Shown: positions 49,150 through 58,402, counted from the stretch's first letter. The stretch: 64,000 nt of DNA from CADEDH01 sp050330635 (GCA_050330635.1 JBHJNQ010000057.1:62001-126000), one strand, 5' to 3'. Program-made: numbers and translations. Notes: generated by a model from the sequence alone, not told the origin.

Positions 49150-49533
49150 TCAGTCGACGGCCGGATCCGGCACGGCGGCGAGGTCCGGTCCGGCAACACG
49201 CCGGTCCGTCCGAGTTCGGCCACCGCCGCCGGATCGTAGCCGAGCTCGGACAGGATCTCGCCGGTTTGGGCGCCCAGCCGCCCAGCGCCGGTGAGGAGCC
49301 GCTCCGGAGTCCGGGAGAAGCGCCACGGCGGCCGGGCGGTCCGCACGCGACAGATCCCGTCGGCCTCGTGGTCGTTGATCGAGCGCCGGGCCACCGCCTG
49401 GAAGTGGGCGTGGACCTCCCCGAGCGGCCAGGGTCATGGCGGCCAGGGGGCCCGAGAGCACCGTCGACACGTCGAGCACCCGGATCCCGGCCAGGGGCGC
49501 CGGGCGATCGCCGGCGGAGGGAGAATCGGTCAT
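49150..49533 (-). pseudogene. Family III CoA-transferase remnant (N- and C-terminal stubs)
   Basis: The ATG at 49533 overlaps the amidase stop by 4 bp and starts LAGIRVLDVSTVLSGPLAAM, the normal N-terminus of a CaiB/BaiF CoA-transferase. Within about 36 codons it jumps frame into HFQAVARRSINDHEADG, then PPWRFSRTPERLL and GEILSELGYDPAAVAELG, the normal C-terminus. Some 250-300 residues are missing. The former operon with the amidase is still recognisable. Confidence 0.7.
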
Positions 49534-50753
49534 CGACCGGCCACCAGCAACCGCTCGACCACGGCCGCCACCGCCATCAGCTCGGGATCGGCTCCGACCC
49601 GGCCGGTGAGCTGGAACCCCACCGGCAGGCCCGAGGGTCCCTGGCCGGCTGGGAGTTGTACGGCCGGCACGCCGAGCGAGGTCCACACCCGGTTGAACAC
49701 CGAATCGCCGGTAGTGGCCAGGCCCGGTGCCTCACCCGGCGCCGAGGGGGTGAGCAGGGCATCGAAGGGGGCCTCGGCCAGGAACCGGTCGTGACGGTAG
49801 CGGGCATCGGCCAGGTGACGGCCGGCCGCCGAGCAGGCGGCGAGGGACACGTCGTCGGCCTGGGCCAGGAGCTTGGCGATCCGCCGGTCGAGCCCGTCGG
49901 GATGCTGGCGCTCCCAGGCCAGGCATCGAGCGGTCTCGTAGCGGAACACGACATCGGCGGCCTCGAACACCCCGTCGAGATGATCGAGGGGGTCCAGTTC
50001 GACGATCTCGACCCCGACGTCACCCAGGGCGGCAACCGCTCCGCCGAGGACACCGGCCAGCTCCGGCTGGGCTGCCGGCCACTGGTGGGAGCGGTACCAC
50101 CCGAGACGTAGGGGCCGGTCGACGGCGACGGCGTCGGCCCCGGTCAGGGCCGTCAGTACGGCGGCGGCGTCGGCCACCGAGGTCGCCATCCAGCCGAGCG
50201 TGTCGAAGCTCGGGGCCAGGGCCGCCACCCCCGCCAGCGGCACCAACCCGTGGGTCGGCTTGACCCCGACGACGCCGCAGAAGGCGGCGGGGCGGATGAC
50301 CGAGCCCACGGTCTGGGTACCGAGCGCCACCCGCGCCATGCCCGCTGCCACCGCCGCCGCCGAACCGCTCGACGAGCCGCCCGGGGTGCGGGCGGCGTCG
50401 TGGGGATTGGTCGTAGCGGTCGGGGTGAACAGGGCCAGTTCGCTGGTCGTGGTCTTGCCGGCCACCACCGCCCCCGCGGCCCGGAGGAGGGCGACGCAGG
50501 AGGCGTCGGCTCCCGGTCGTCGTCCGGCGTGGACCGGCGACCCCCGCTCGGTCGGCAGTTCGGCGGTGTCGATGACGTCCTTGACGCCCACCGTCCAGCC
50601 GCCGAGCGGGCCGTCGGGGGCGGCGCCGACGGCCGCCCGCAGGGCGTCGTCGGGCGGTCGGCTGACCCAGGCCCGGAGGGTGCCCTCGTGTTCGGCCACG
50701 CACGCCAGCTGTCGTTCGAGATCCTCGCTCGGCCCCGACTCGCCTGCGCTCAC
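49530..50753 (-). CDS. Amidase signature family enzyme
   Basis: A 407-residue amidase. The Ser-cisSer-Lys triad is visible: GVKDVIDTAELPTERGS (Lys about residue 57), the glycine/serine-rich TPGGSSSGSAAAVAAGMARV, and GTQTVGSVIRPAAFCGVVG with the nucleophilic serine. Such enzymes hydrolyse amides or esters with broad specificity. The GTG at 50753 is the start of the conserved region. It lies between a dienelactone hydrolase-like gene and a CoA-transferase remnant. Confidence 0.88.
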   Translation of the reverse strand: MSAGESGPSEDLERQLACVAEHEGTLRAWVSRPPDDALRAAVGAAPDGPLGGWTVGVKDVIDTAELPTERGSPVHAGRRPGADASCVALLRAAGAVVAGKTTTSELALFTPTATTNPHDAARTPGGSSSGSAAAVAAGMARVALGTQTVGSVIRPAAFCGVVGVKPTHGLVPLAGVAALAPSFDTLGWMATSVADAAAVLTALTGADAVAVDRPLRLGWYRSHQWPAAQPELAGVLGGAVAALGDVGVEIVELDPLDHLDGVFEAADVVFRYETARCLAWERQHPDGLDRRIAKLLAQADDVSLAACSAAGRHLADARYRHDRFLAEAPFDALLTPSAPGEAPGLATTGDSVFNRVWTSLGVPAVQLPAGQGPSGLPVGFQLTGRVGADPELMAVAAVVERLLVAGR

Positions 50754-50794
50754 CGCCCCGGCCCCCTGCTCCCCGTCCACGGGCCGTTCGCCCG

Positions 50795-51544
50795 TCAGAG
50801 CTTGGCCCCGAGGAAGGCGTGGACGTCGGCCCACAGCTCGTGCGCCCGCGCCTCGTCGTAGGAGTCGCGGTAGTCGGCGAAGAAGGCGTGGCCCGCCCCC
50901 TGGTACAGCTTGATCTGCACGTCCTTGCCGGCGGCGGCCAGTTGGTCGTGGAGGGCCTGGAGCTCGGCCGGCGCCGGGTTCTGGTCCTCGGCCCCGCCCA
51001 CGAGGAACATGGGGCACGAAAGCTGGTCGGCCATATCGGCCGGGGGTACGGGCCGCGACTCGGTGGTGTCGTCTTCGAACGTGGCCCGGTTGATGAAGCC
51101 GCCCCAGCACGGGATGGCCACGTCGAAGGCGTCGCTGGCGAAGGCGGCCAGGATCGTGGCCCGTCCGCCCATGCAGTAGCCGGTGATCGCCACCTTGTCG
51201 TTGGTCTCGTCCAGGCCACGGAGGTGGGCGGCCACCGCCTCCAGGTCGCCCACGATCTGGCTGTCGGGGAGCCCGAACATGGCCGGCAGCACGACGGCGA
51301 AGTCGTGACCGGGAGCGCCGGTGCGGGCGTAGAGCTCGGGCGAGGCGGCGACGTAGCCGGCGTTGGCGAACCGCCGGCACACGTCCTCGATGTGTTCCAC
51401 CCGGCCGAAGGCCTCTTCCACCACGACGATGCCGGGGTGCGGTCCCGGCGCGGTCGGGTAGGCGATGTAGACGTCGATGTCTCCCAGCTGAACGGTCTCG
51501 TCGCGGACCCGGCTGGCGTCGGTGACTTCTCCTGCTAGTGCCAT
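50795..51544 (-). CDS. Dienelactone hydrolase family protein
   Basis: A 249-residue alpha/beta hydrolase. The nucleophile elbow is AITGYCMGGRATI (cysteine as in dienelactone hydrolase), the acid lies in LVGGAEDQNPAP and the histidine in GAGHAFFADYRD. It begins with the family's IDVYIAYPTAPGPHPGIVVV strand pair. It hydrolyses lactones or esters in aromatic and other catabolic routes. The ATG at 51544 has a TAGCGT box 8 nt upstream. The amidase follows after 41 bp and is probably co-transcribed. Confidence 0.88.
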   Translation of the reverse strand: MALAGEVTDASRVRDETVQLGDIDVYIAYPTAPGPHPGIVVVEEAFGRVEHIEDVCRRFANAGYVAASPELYARTGAPGHDFAVVLPAMFGLPDSQIVGDLEAVAAHLRGLDETNDKVAITGYCMGGRATILAAFASDAFDVAIPCWGGFINRATFEDDTTESRPVPPADMADQLSCPMFLVGGAEDQNPAPAELQALHDQLAAAGKDVQIKLYQGAGHAFFADYRDSYDEARAHELWADVHAFLGAKL

Positions 51545-51552
51545 GCCCGCCG

Positions 51553-51558
51553 ACGCTA
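51553..51558 (-). promoter_or_regulatory. -10 box (TAGCGT)
   Basis: TAGCGT lies 8 nt upstream of the ATG at 51544. Confidence 0.4.
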
Positions 51559-51641
51559 GCCGTCGCACCGTCGCCGGGGAAGACGAACCGTTGACCACCG
51601 CGCCGCTCCCATCGTTCGACGGGGGGACGGTCGTTCGCCGG

Positions 51642-52904
51642 TCACCATTCCGCCGCCAGATCGGTGAAGGCGGCCCGGTAGCGGTCGATCGCCTCCTCGA
51701 CCAGATCGTCGTCGAGCACCGTGGAGAGGGCCAGCATCCCCCGAGCAGCGGCGAACACCCCATGGTTCAGGGCGGCGAGATGGAGCAGGGTGATGCCGGG
51801 CCCGTCCTGACGATCGGTGTTCAGGGCCGGGGCCTCGTCCTGCACGTAGAGCTGGAGCAACGAGCCCACCCGCCGCGTGGCCAGCGGCACCCCGGCGGCC
51901 GCCGCCGCGTGGAGCAGCCCGGCGTCGAGCCGCGCCGCACGCCGATCCAACTCGGCGATGGCGTCGCTGCTGAGGTGCTGCAGCGACACCAGCCCGGCCG
52001 CCGCCGTCACCGGGTTGCCGTTGAAGGTGCCGGAATGGAACAGCCGCGGCGCGTGGGGGTCGAGCACCCCCATCAGCTGGCGTGAGCCGCCGACGGCGCC
52101 GACGGGGAAGCCACCGCCGATGATCTTGGCCATCGCCGTCAGGTCGGGAGCGACGCCCACCACCGCCTGGTAACCCCCCGGTGCCAGCCGCAGGGTGATG
52201 ACCTCGTCGAAGATCAGCAGCGCCCCGGCCCGATGGGCCCGATCCCGCAGCGCGGCGAGGAACTCGGGCTGGGCGGCGACGAGCCCCGACGACCCCAGCA
52301 CGGGCTCGACGAGCACGCACGCCACCTGCGAGCCGTGACGGTCGAGGGTGGCGTCGACCGAGGCCAGGTCGCCGAACTCGAACAGCACCGTCTGGGGACC
52401 GTCGTGACCCATGGTGCCGCACTCGAAGTGGGGGGCGCAGCCGTGGTAGCCGTAGCGCGCCATCATCACCAGCGGTCGGCCCGTCACCACCCGGGCGATC
52501 TCGGCCGCCAGCAGGGTGGCCTCGCTCCCCGAGTTGGTGAACCGCACCTGCTCCACCGAACCCACCCGCCGGACGAGCTCCTCGGCCAGGGCCACGGCAT
52601 GGGTGTTGCGGGCCGGCCAGTTCGTCCCCGCCGCCATGGCGTCGCGGGCGGCGTCGAGGATCGGCGGGTAGGCGTTGCCGTGGACCAGGCTGGTGAAGTT
52701 GCCGATGAGGTCGAGGTACCGGTGCCCGTCGAGGTCGGTCAACCATGCCCCCTCACCGCCGACCATCGTGAGCTGGTACGGGGGGTGGTGACCGGCGGCG
52801 CGGGTATCGCCTCCGGGCATCACCGCGCTGGCGATGACGGCGTGCTCCGCCGAGCGGGGGGTGGCGGCCCGGAACCGGGCTTCGATGGCCGAGGGGGCGC
52901 TCAT
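51642..52904 (-). CDS. Class III PLP aminotransferase/aminomutase (glutamate-1-semialdehyde aminomutase-like)
   Basis: A 420-residue PLP enzyme. It resembles glutamate-1-semialdehyde aminomutases: VMPGGDTRAAGHHPPYQLTM near the start, RFTNSGSEATLLAAEIAR (cofactor phosphate), LLIFDEVITLRLAPGGYQ (Asp contacting the PLP ring) and LTAMAKIIGGGFPVGAVGG with the Schiff-base lysine. Catabolic homologues outside heme synthesis use amino acids or amines, and this gene is not near heme genes. GTG 52907 is an in-frame alternative. It directly follows the crotonase-like gene at 52908. Confidence 0.87.
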   Translation of the reverse strand: MSAPSAIEARFRAATPRSAEHAVIASAVMPGGDTRAAGHHPPYQLTMVGGEGAWLTDLDGHRYLDLIGNFTSLVHGNAYPPILDAARDAMAAGTNWPARNTHAVALAEELVRRVGSVEQVRFTNSGSEATLLAAEIARVVTGRPLVMMARYGYHGCAPHFECGTMGHDGPQTVLFEFGDLASVDATLDRHGSQVACVLVEPVLGSSGLVAAQPEFLAALRDRAHRAGALLIFDEVITLRLAPGGYQAVVGVAPDLTAMAKIIGGGFPVGAVGGSRQLMGVLDPHAPRLFHSGTFNGNPVTAAAGLVSLQHLSSDAIAELDRRAARLDAGLLHAAAAAGVPLATRRVGSLLQLYVQDEAPALNTDRQDGPGITLLHLAALNHGVFAAARGMLALSTVLDDDLVEEAIDRYRAAFTDLAAEW

Positions 52905-52907
52905 CAC

Positions 52908-53690
52908 CTACTCCTCGACATAGCGGCGGGCGTCACGGTCGCCGAAGTAGGTGGTCATGGCGATGCGGGAGTTCTCGCTCTTCGCCGTGTAGCCGACGGC
53001 GACGTGGTCCATGTGCTGAACCGCCCGGTCGAGCGCCTTCGTCCAGGCGTTGACCGACGCCTTGGTCAACATGACCGGCACCGGCGGTTGGGCCACCACC
53101 TCGGCCGCCATGGCCTCGGCCGCCGGGACGAGCTCGTCGTCGCTTCCCACGACCTGGTCGAGGTAGCCGTAGTCGGCCATGGTGTCGGCCCCGTAGGTGC
53201 GGCCGAAGATCAGCATCTCCTTGGTCCTGACCGGGCCGACGAGCTGGATCATGGCTGGGACGCTGTGCCAGGTCAGGTTGGCCCCAATGCTGTTCTCGTT
53301 GAGGCAGACCTTCATCGACGGCGACCCGATGCGGAAGTCGCAGCCGGCGGGGAGGATGGCCCCACCGCCGATCATGTGACCGTGGCAGCAGGCGATCGTC
53401 ACCGCCGTCAGGTTGGTGAGGACGTCGAACATCCGCGCTCCCTGCTTCGAACCGATCATCCGGGCCGCCGAGGTCGGCGCCCGGACCTTGAGATCGGCCC
53501 CCGAGCAGAAGCTCGGCCCGTCGCCCCTGAGGATGAGGACCCGCACGGTCGGATCGTCGTCGAAGGCGAGGCAGGCATCGTGCACGTCGCGCACCAGGGC
53601 GGGATCGATGGCGTTGTGCACGTCGGGCCGGTCGAGCACGAGGTGGCGCACCGCGCCGTCGCCCTCCAGTCGGATGGTCTCGAAGTCCAT
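52908..53690 (-). CDS. Enoyl-CoA hydratase/isomerase family protein
   Basis: A 260-residue crotonase. The CoA and oxyanion motifs are SFCSGADLKVRAPTS (about residue 62) and HGHMIGGGAILPAGCDFRIG (about 105). The region after it, VCLNENSIGANLTWHSVP, retains one acidic residue of the usual pair. Function is acyl-CoA hydration or isomerisation; substrate unknown. The ATG at 53690 has a CAGACT box 7 nt upstream. With the aminotransferase 4 nt downstream it forms a likely operon. Confidence 0.87.
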   Translation of the reverse strand: MDFETIRLEGDGAVRHLVLDRPDVHNAIDPALVRDVHDACLAFDDDPTVRVLILRGDGPSFCSGADLKVRAPTSAARMIGSKQGARMFDVLTNLTAVTIACCHGHMIGGGAILPAGCDFRIGSPSMKVCLNENSIGANLTWHSVPAMIQLVGPVRTKEMLIFGRTYGADTMADYGYLDQVVGSDDELVPAAEAMAAEVVAQPPVPVMLTKASVNAWTKALDRAVQHMDHVAVGYTAKSENSRIAMTTYFGDRDARRYVEE

Positions 53691-53697
53691 GGCACGC

Positions 53698-53703
53698 AGT
53701 CTG
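53698..53703 (-). promoter_or_regulatory. -10 box, leaderless type (CAGACT)
   Basis: CAGACT lies 7 nt upstream of the ATG at 53690; same hexamer as at 11160 and 55495. Confidence 0.4.
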
Positions 53704-53768
53704 GTCCACCGGCGGTGGGTACCGCCCGTCGGGTCGGAATCGCCTCCGCCGACTGCTCGGTGGCCAAC

Positions 53769-53774
53769 TAGGGT
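53769..53774 (+). promoter_or_regulatory. -10 box, leaderless type (TAGGGT)
   Basis: TAGGGT is followed by 7 nt and the RidA-family ATG at 53782. Confidence 0.5.
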
Positions 53775-53781
53775 CCGGGAC

Positions 53782-54249
53782 ATGACACACGAGGAACGCA
53801 TGCGGGCGGCCGGGATAGAGCTGCCGGAGGGCTATCCCCCGGCCGGGTTGTACGTGTCGGCGGTGCAGACCGGCGACATGCTCCACGTCGGAGGTCACGG
53901 CCCGGTCGGCAGCGACGGGACACGTATCACGGGCAAGGTCGGGGCCGACGTCGACCTCGAGCGGGCCCGGGAGGCGGCCCGGCTCACCGGACTGCAGATC
54001 CTCCGCTCGGTCCGCCACGAGCTCGGCTCACTCGACCGGGTGAGCCGCGTGGTCAAGGTGTTCGGCATGGTCAACTGCGCTCCGGGCTTCAATCGGACGC
54101 CGGCGGTCATCGACGGCTGCTCCGAGCTGTTCCACCAGGTCTTCGGCGACGCCGGCATCCACACCCGGTCCGCCGTCGGCATGGCCGAGCTGCCGTTCGA
54201 CATCGCCACCGAGATCGAGGCCATCTTCGAGGTCGCTCCGGCGACGTGA
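53782..54249 (+). CDS. RidA/YjgF-family protein
   Basis: A 155-residue Rid-family protein of the YjgH-like subgroup. The core VVKVFGMVNCAPGFNRTP, GIHTRSAVGMAELPFD (arginine that binds the substrate carboxylate) and IEAIFEV are conserved. RidA proper hydrolyses reactive 2-aminoacrylate imines made by PLP enzymes. It is divergent from the crotonase/aminotransferase operon, where such a role would fit; that link is inference. Confidence 0.88.
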   Translation: MTHEERMRAAGIELPEGYPPAGLYVSAVQTGDMLHVGGHGPVGSDGTRITGKVGADVDLERAREAARLTGLQILRSVRHELGSLDRVSRVVKVFGMVNCAPGFNRTPAVIDGCSELFHQVFGDAGIHTRSAVGMAELPFDIATEIEAIFEVAPAT

Positions 54250-54327
54250 GCCGAGGGTGGACCGGGCCATCGCCGGCTCGGTAGCCTCGCCCTCGGCGGG
54301 CGACGCCACGTCGACGAGGGGGACCAC

Positions 54328-55425
54328 ATGAGAGCACTGGTGATCGGGGGGACGGGCCCCACGGGCCCCGGGGTGGTCGAGGGGCTGGTGCAACGGGGCT
54401 TCGACACCACGATCCTCCACACCGGCCGCCACGAGGTCGACACCATCCCCGCGTCGGTGGAGCACGTCCACACCAACCCGTTCCGCATCGGCGAGGTCGA
54501 CGAGGCCCTCGGGTCACGCACCTTCGACGTCGTCTTCGCCATGTACGGCCGCCTGCGCGACCTCGCCCCCTACTTCGTCGGCCGCACCGGGCAGTTCGTG
54601 GCCGTCGGGGGGGTGCCGGCCTACCGCGGCTTCGCCCGACCCCACCTCAACCAGCCACCCGGCATGCTCGTCCCGATCCGCGAGACCGCCACCCGCGCCG
54701 TCGACGACGAGAACGACAAGGTGGCCAAGATCGTGGCCACCGAGGACGTGCTGTTCGACCACCATCCCGACGGCACGCTGTTCCGCTATCCGCTCATCTA
54801 CGGTCCCGGCCAGATCAACCCCCGGGAGTGGCTGATCGTCCGCCGCCTGCTCGACGGCCGCCGCCGCATCATCGTGGCCGACGGCGGCCTCACCCTGCGT
54901 ACCGCGGCCTACGGGCCCAACGCCGGCCACGCCCTGACCCTGGCCGTCGATGATCCGGAGTCGGCGGCCGGCAAGGCCTACAACATCAGCGACGAGCACG
55001 TCCTGACCGCGGCCCAGACGATCCAGGTCATCGCCGACGCCCTCGACGTCGACGTCGAGCTGGTCAACCTCCCGGCCGAGTTGGCCACCCCAGCCCGACC
55101 CTTCCTCGGCCACGAGTACACCCTCCATCAGTTCACCGGTGTCGACGCCATCATGCACGACCTCGGCTACCGCGACCTGGTCCCCTCGATCGAGGCCATC
55201 GCGGCCACGGCGCGCCACCTCCGCCATCACCCGATCGAACGTGGAAGCACCACCGAGCAACGCCTCCAGGACCCCTTCGACTACGCCGGTGAGGACGCCC
55301 TGATCGAGGCCTACCGCTCCGCCGTCGGCGGGGCCCGGGCCCTCGCCGACGCCTACGACCCCGGGTTTCGCGACCGCTACGCCCCCGGGTCCGACGACTG
55401 GCGCCTGGTCGAGGCCCGGAGCTGA
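54328..55425 (+). CDS. NAD-dependent epimerase/dehydratase (extended SDR)
   Basis: A 365-residue extended short-chain dehydrogenase. The NAD-binding loop is LVIGGTGPTGPGVVEGL at the start; LFRYPLIYGPGQINPREW is the typical sugar-epimerase-like central segment, with AYNISDEHVLT and a C-terminal helix after it. The catalytic Tyr-x3-Lys is not clear (VDDENDKVAKIVAT occupies that region), so it may be an atypical SDR. GAGGGGGACC precedes the ATG. Confidence 0.82.
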   Translation: MRALVIGGTGPTGPGVVEGLVQRGFDTTILHTGRHEVDTIPASVEHVHTNPFRIGEVDEALGSRTFDVVFAMYGRLRDLAPYFVGRTGQFVAVGGVPAYRGFARPHLNQPPGMLVPIRETATRAVDDENDKVAKIVATEDVLFDHHPDGTLFRYPLIYGPGQINPREWLIVRRLLDGRRRIIVADGGLTLRTAAYGPNAGHALTLAVDDPESAAGKAYNISDEHVLTAAQTIQVIADALDVDVELVNLPAELATPARPFLGHEYTLHQFTGVDAIMHDLGYRDLVPSIEAIAATARHLRHHPIERGSTTEQRLQDPFDYAGEDALIEAYRSAVGGARALADAYDPGFRDRYAPGSDDWRLVEARS

Positions 55426-55494
55426 GCAGCCTAGGGGGTCCCCGTCGCGCCGCCGGGTGACGACGATGATTGGGTTCCCACCGGATCCCACGGG

Positions 55495-55500
55495 CAGACT
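55495..55500 (+). promoter_or_regulatory. -10 box, leaderless type (CAGACT)
   Basis: CAGACT is followed by 6 nt and the ATG at 55507. Confidence 0.4.
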
Positions 55501-55506
55501 GCGCCG

Positions 55507-56418
55507 ATGACGCTGCGGATCGGGATGAGCACGCCGTTCGACTTCTGGTCGTTGCCCCCCGCCGACCAGCGGGCGCGGCTCGCCCTCATGGCCGATGCCG
55601 GGATCGACCACGTCTTCACCGCCGACCACGTCAGCTTCGTCGACGGCAGCGGGCTCGACGGCCCCGTCCACCTGGCGGTCATGGGGGGGATGGAGCCCCG
55701 GCTCGGCCTCTATCTCGGCGTCTACCTGTTGGCGCTGCGCCATCCACTGGTGGCCGCCCGCCAACTGGCCTCCCTGGCCGAGGCGGCGCCAGGCCGGCTC
55801 ACGGCCGGCATCGGCGTCGGCGGCGAGGATCGCCACGAGGTCGAGGTGTGCGGCGTCGACCCCGCCACCCGGGGTCGGCGCACCGACGCCGCCCTCACCG
55901 CCGTTCGGGCGCTGCTCGACGGGCGGACCGTCGACGGCGACGGGGAGTTCTTCGACTTCGCCGGGGCCCGGATCCGTCCCCGCCCCCAGCCTGCCGTCCC
56001 GTTCGTCGTCGGCGGGCGGAGCGACGCCGCGCTACGCCGGGCGGGCCGGCTGGGTGACGGGTGGCTGGGCGCCTGGGTGTCGACCGAGCGCTTCCGCCAG
56101 GGGGTGGCGGCGGTCGAGGAGGTGGGGGCCGAACGTGCCGTCCCGTGGTGTCATGGCTACCAGTCGTGGGTGGGGGTGGGCCCGACGCCGGCGGTGGCCC
56201 GGGAGGCGGTAGCGACGGAGATGGAGCGGTTCTACAAGCTGCCGTTCGAGCGTTTCGAGCGCTACACACCCGTCGGCGACGCCGACGTCATCGCCGAGGC
56301 CCTCGCCCCCTATGTGGCGGCGGGGGCGACGTCGCTCAACCTGACCCCCTGTGGCCCCGATCCGGTGGCCGCAATCGAAACGGTCGCCGCCGTGAAGCAG
56401 CTCCTGCTCGGACGCTGA
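55507..56418 (+). CDS. LLM-class (luciferase-like) F420/FMN-dependent oxidoreductase
   Basis: A 303-residue TIM-barrel flavin/F420 oxidoreductase. It opens LRIGMSTPFDFWSLPP, with DHVFTADHVSFVDG and RLTAGIGVGGEDRHEVEVCG, then VPFVVGGRSDAALRRAG and a C-terminal ATSLNLTPCGPDP. The family transfers hydride between F420H2 or FMNH2 and diverse substrates, including oxygen-dependent oxidations. The substrate is unknown. It is 81 bp behind the epimerase gene and is driven by its own -10 box. Confidence 0.86.
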   Translation: MTLRIGMSTPFDFWSLPPADQRARLALMADAGIDHVFTADHVSFVDGSGLDGPVHLAVMGGMEPRLGLYLGVYLLALRHPLVAARQLASLAEAAPGRLTAGIGVGGEDRHEVEVCGVDPATRGRRTDAALTAVRALLDGRTVDGDGEFFDFAGARIRPRPQPAVPFVVGGRSDAALRRAGRLGDGWLGAWVSTERFRQGVAAVEEVGAERAVPWCHGYQSWVGVGPTPAVAREAVATEMERFYKLPFERFERYTPVGDADVIAEALAPYVAAGATSLNLTPCGPDPVAAIETVAAVKQLLLGR

Positions 56419-56532
56419 GACCCACCGACCGCCTTCACACCACGCGGGCCCGTTTCTCGGTGACCAGTCGCAGCCGCAGCTCGGTCTCCGCCACCGTGGC
56501 GCCCACGGCCTCCAGAGCCTGAGGACGGCCAT

Positions 56533-56581
56533 CGACCCGGCCCGAAGGGGCGACCCGGCCCGAAGGGAAGGGGCGACCCGG
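56533..56581 (+). repeat. 18-bp tandem repeat
   Basis: CGACCCGGCCCGAAGGG occurs twice at an 18-bp period, with a partial third copy, just after the stop side of the LLM gene at 56582. A simple local duplication. Confidence 0.6.
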
Positions 56582-57457
56582 TCAGGCCGTGGCGTTCGCC
56601 GCCTCGGCCAGGGGCCGGAGAACGTCGAGGGCTTCGGGCAACCGCTCGTGGCGCTGGCGGCTCAGCATCGGCGCCAACACGTCAACCCCGAGCTCGGCAT
56701 AGGTGGCCACATCGTCAGGAGTGATCCTGTGGCCGGGCGTCAACGTCACCTGGACGTCATCGAGCGAACGACCGGCGGCGTGCAGGTGGTCGGCCAGGCG
56801 GGCCAGATCGGTCGCGGTCGAGGCCGGCGAGGTACCGAAGCCGTACCAGCCGCGCCCCACGCGCGCCACCCTGGCCATGGCGGCGTCCGAGTGGCCGCCG
56901 ACGTGGATGGGGATGTGGGGCCGCTGCACCGGCTTGGGGTACACGTGACACCGGCGCAGGGGGTAGATCTCGCCGTCGTGGGACGAGACCTCGTCGACCC
57001 AGCAGCTGCGCAGGACCTCGAGGTACTCGTCGCACCGTGCGCCCCGCCGCTCCCACGGGACGTTGCAGGCCTCGAACTCCTCCCAGCTCCAGCCCACCCC
57101 GATGCCGAGGTCGATACGACCGTCCGACAACCAATCGAGCGTGGCGAACTCCTTGGCCGTGTAGACCGGATTGCGTTGGGGGAGCAGGCAGATACCCGTG
57201 CCGAGTCGGACGGTCGAGGTGTGGGCGGCGAGGAAGGCCAGGGAAGCGGTGATGTCGAGCAGTCCGGCGCCGGGAGGGATGGGAATCCTGCCGTCGGCGG
57301 AGCCGGGGTAGGCCGACTGGTAGTCGGGCACGGTCACCACATGCTCCCCCACCCAGATCGAGTCGAGGCCGAGCTCCTCGGCGCCGGCCGCCAGATCGGC
57401 CAGCATGGCCGGCGTGGCCTGTGGTGACTGCAATGGTGCGAACACGCCAAGCTTCAT
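56582..57457 (-). CDS. LLM-class F420-dependent oxidoreductase
   Basis: A 291-residue luciferase-like enzyme of the group annotated as F420-dependent (TIGR03619 type). Hallmarks are MKLGVFAPLQ, SIWVGEHVVTVPDYQSAYP, RLGTGICLLPQRNPVYTAKE, and RIDLGIGVGWSWEEFEACNV followed by PIHVGGHSDAAMARVARVG. The ATG at 57457 has GGAGGGGAAACG upstream and overlaps the stop of the alpha/beta-hydrolase gene by 4 bp, so the two are translated together. Confidence 0.88.
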   Translation of the reverse strand: MKLGVFAPLQSPQATPAMLADLAAGAEELGLDSIWVGEHVVTVPDYQSAYPGSADGRIPIPPGAGLLDITASLAFLAAHTSTVRLGTGICLLPQRNPVYTAKEFATLDWLSDGRIDLGIGVGWSWEEFEACNVPWERRGARCDEYLEVLRSCWVDEVSSHDGEIYPLRRCHVYPKPVQRPHIPIHVGGHSDAAMARVARVGRGWYGFGTSPASTATDLARLADHLHAAGRSLDDVQVTLTPGHRITPDDVATYAELGVDVLAPMLSRQRHERLPEALDVLRPLAEAANATA

Positions 57458-58395
57458 CGTTTCCCCTCCGGTCCGTCCTCCACCCGGGTACGGAGGAACG
57501 TGTCGATCAGCTCGTTCAGCCGCTCGGGCTGGTCGAAGTGCACCATGTGACCGGCCTCGCCCAGCTCGACATGATCGATGTCGGCGAACAGGGCCAGCCG
57601 CTCGGCCAGCTCGTCGTCGGTCAGGCGCCGTCGGTCGACGGCCGGTCCCTGGGGCCGGGCCCACCACGTCTCCCACGCCTCGGACCCGCTCACGGCTAGC
57701 ACCGGGGTGCTGATGGCGGCCCAGCGCTCCTCCAGCGAGGTCTGGTCGATCGACGTGATCCAGTGCCAGGTTCGCTCGTCGTGACGCCAGACGACACCGC
57801 CGTCCGGTCCGGGGCGGGTACCCTCCTCGGCCAGGACGAGCGCCCGGGTCGGGTCGAGCCGGGCGTGGGTGGCGAGCAATCGCTCGGCCGCCGCCGCCAG
57901 GTCGGGTTGAGGACGGTGACGGGGCGTGGGAGCCAGGCGCTCCACCATGGCCCGGGCGTGGGCGAGGCGGTCGACCCTGGTGTCGCCGCGGATGGCGGCC
58001 GGCGGGCCGAGGCCTTCGAGCAGCACCAGGGCCCGGGGCCGGTCGGCGAAGAGCCCACCGTAGTTGGCGACGGTGTGGCCCCCGAGGCTGTGCCCGATGA
58101 GAACGGGGTGGACGATGCCCAACAGGTCGAGGAGGCGGTGGAGGTCGGCGACGTAGTGGAGGTTGGAGTAGGCGCCGGGGTGGCTGGAGCGGCCGTGACC
58201 CCGGGCGTCGTAGAGGACCACCCGGTACCGGTCGGTCAACGGGAGGGCCAGCGGCTCGAGGCTGCGGGCCACGTCGGCCATGCCATGGAGCATCACGACG
58301 TCGCCCCGATGCTCGCCATGCGGCGGCCCGAGGTCGTACACGGCGAGCGACTCCCGGCCGAGCTCGATCATGGTGGGGTCCGGCCATAGGCTCAC
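57454..58395 (-). CDS. Alpha/beta hydrolase
   Basis: A 313-residue alpha/beta-hydrolase fold enzyme. The oxyanion region is VVMLHGMADVARSLEPLA, the nucleophile elbow VLIGHSLGGHTVANYG (Ser about residue 107), and the histidine lies in LGEAGHMVHFDQPERL. It hydrolyses an ester, lactone or related bond. The GTG at 58395 has a TATCGT box 7 nt upstream, so I prefer it to the ATG at 58371. It is coupled to the following LLM oxidoreductase, perhaps an oxidation-then-hydrolysis pair (or the reverse). Confidence 0.85.
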   Translation of the reverse strand: MSLWPDPTMIELGRESLAVYDLGPPHGEHRGDVVMLHGMADVARSLEPLALPLTDRYRVVLYDARGHGRSSHPGAYSNLHYVADLHRLLDLLGIVHPVLIGHSLGGHTVANYGGLFADRPRALVLLEGLGPPAAIRGDTRVDRLAHARAMVERLAPTPRHRPQPDLAAAAERLLATHARLDPTRALVLAEEGTRPGPDGGVVWRHDERTWHWITSIDQTSLEERWAAISTPVLAVSGSEAWETWWARPQGPAVDRRRLTDDELAERLALFADIDHVELGEAGHMVHFDQPERLNELIDTFLRTRVEDGPEGKR

Positions 58396-58402
58396 CCGAG
58401 GA

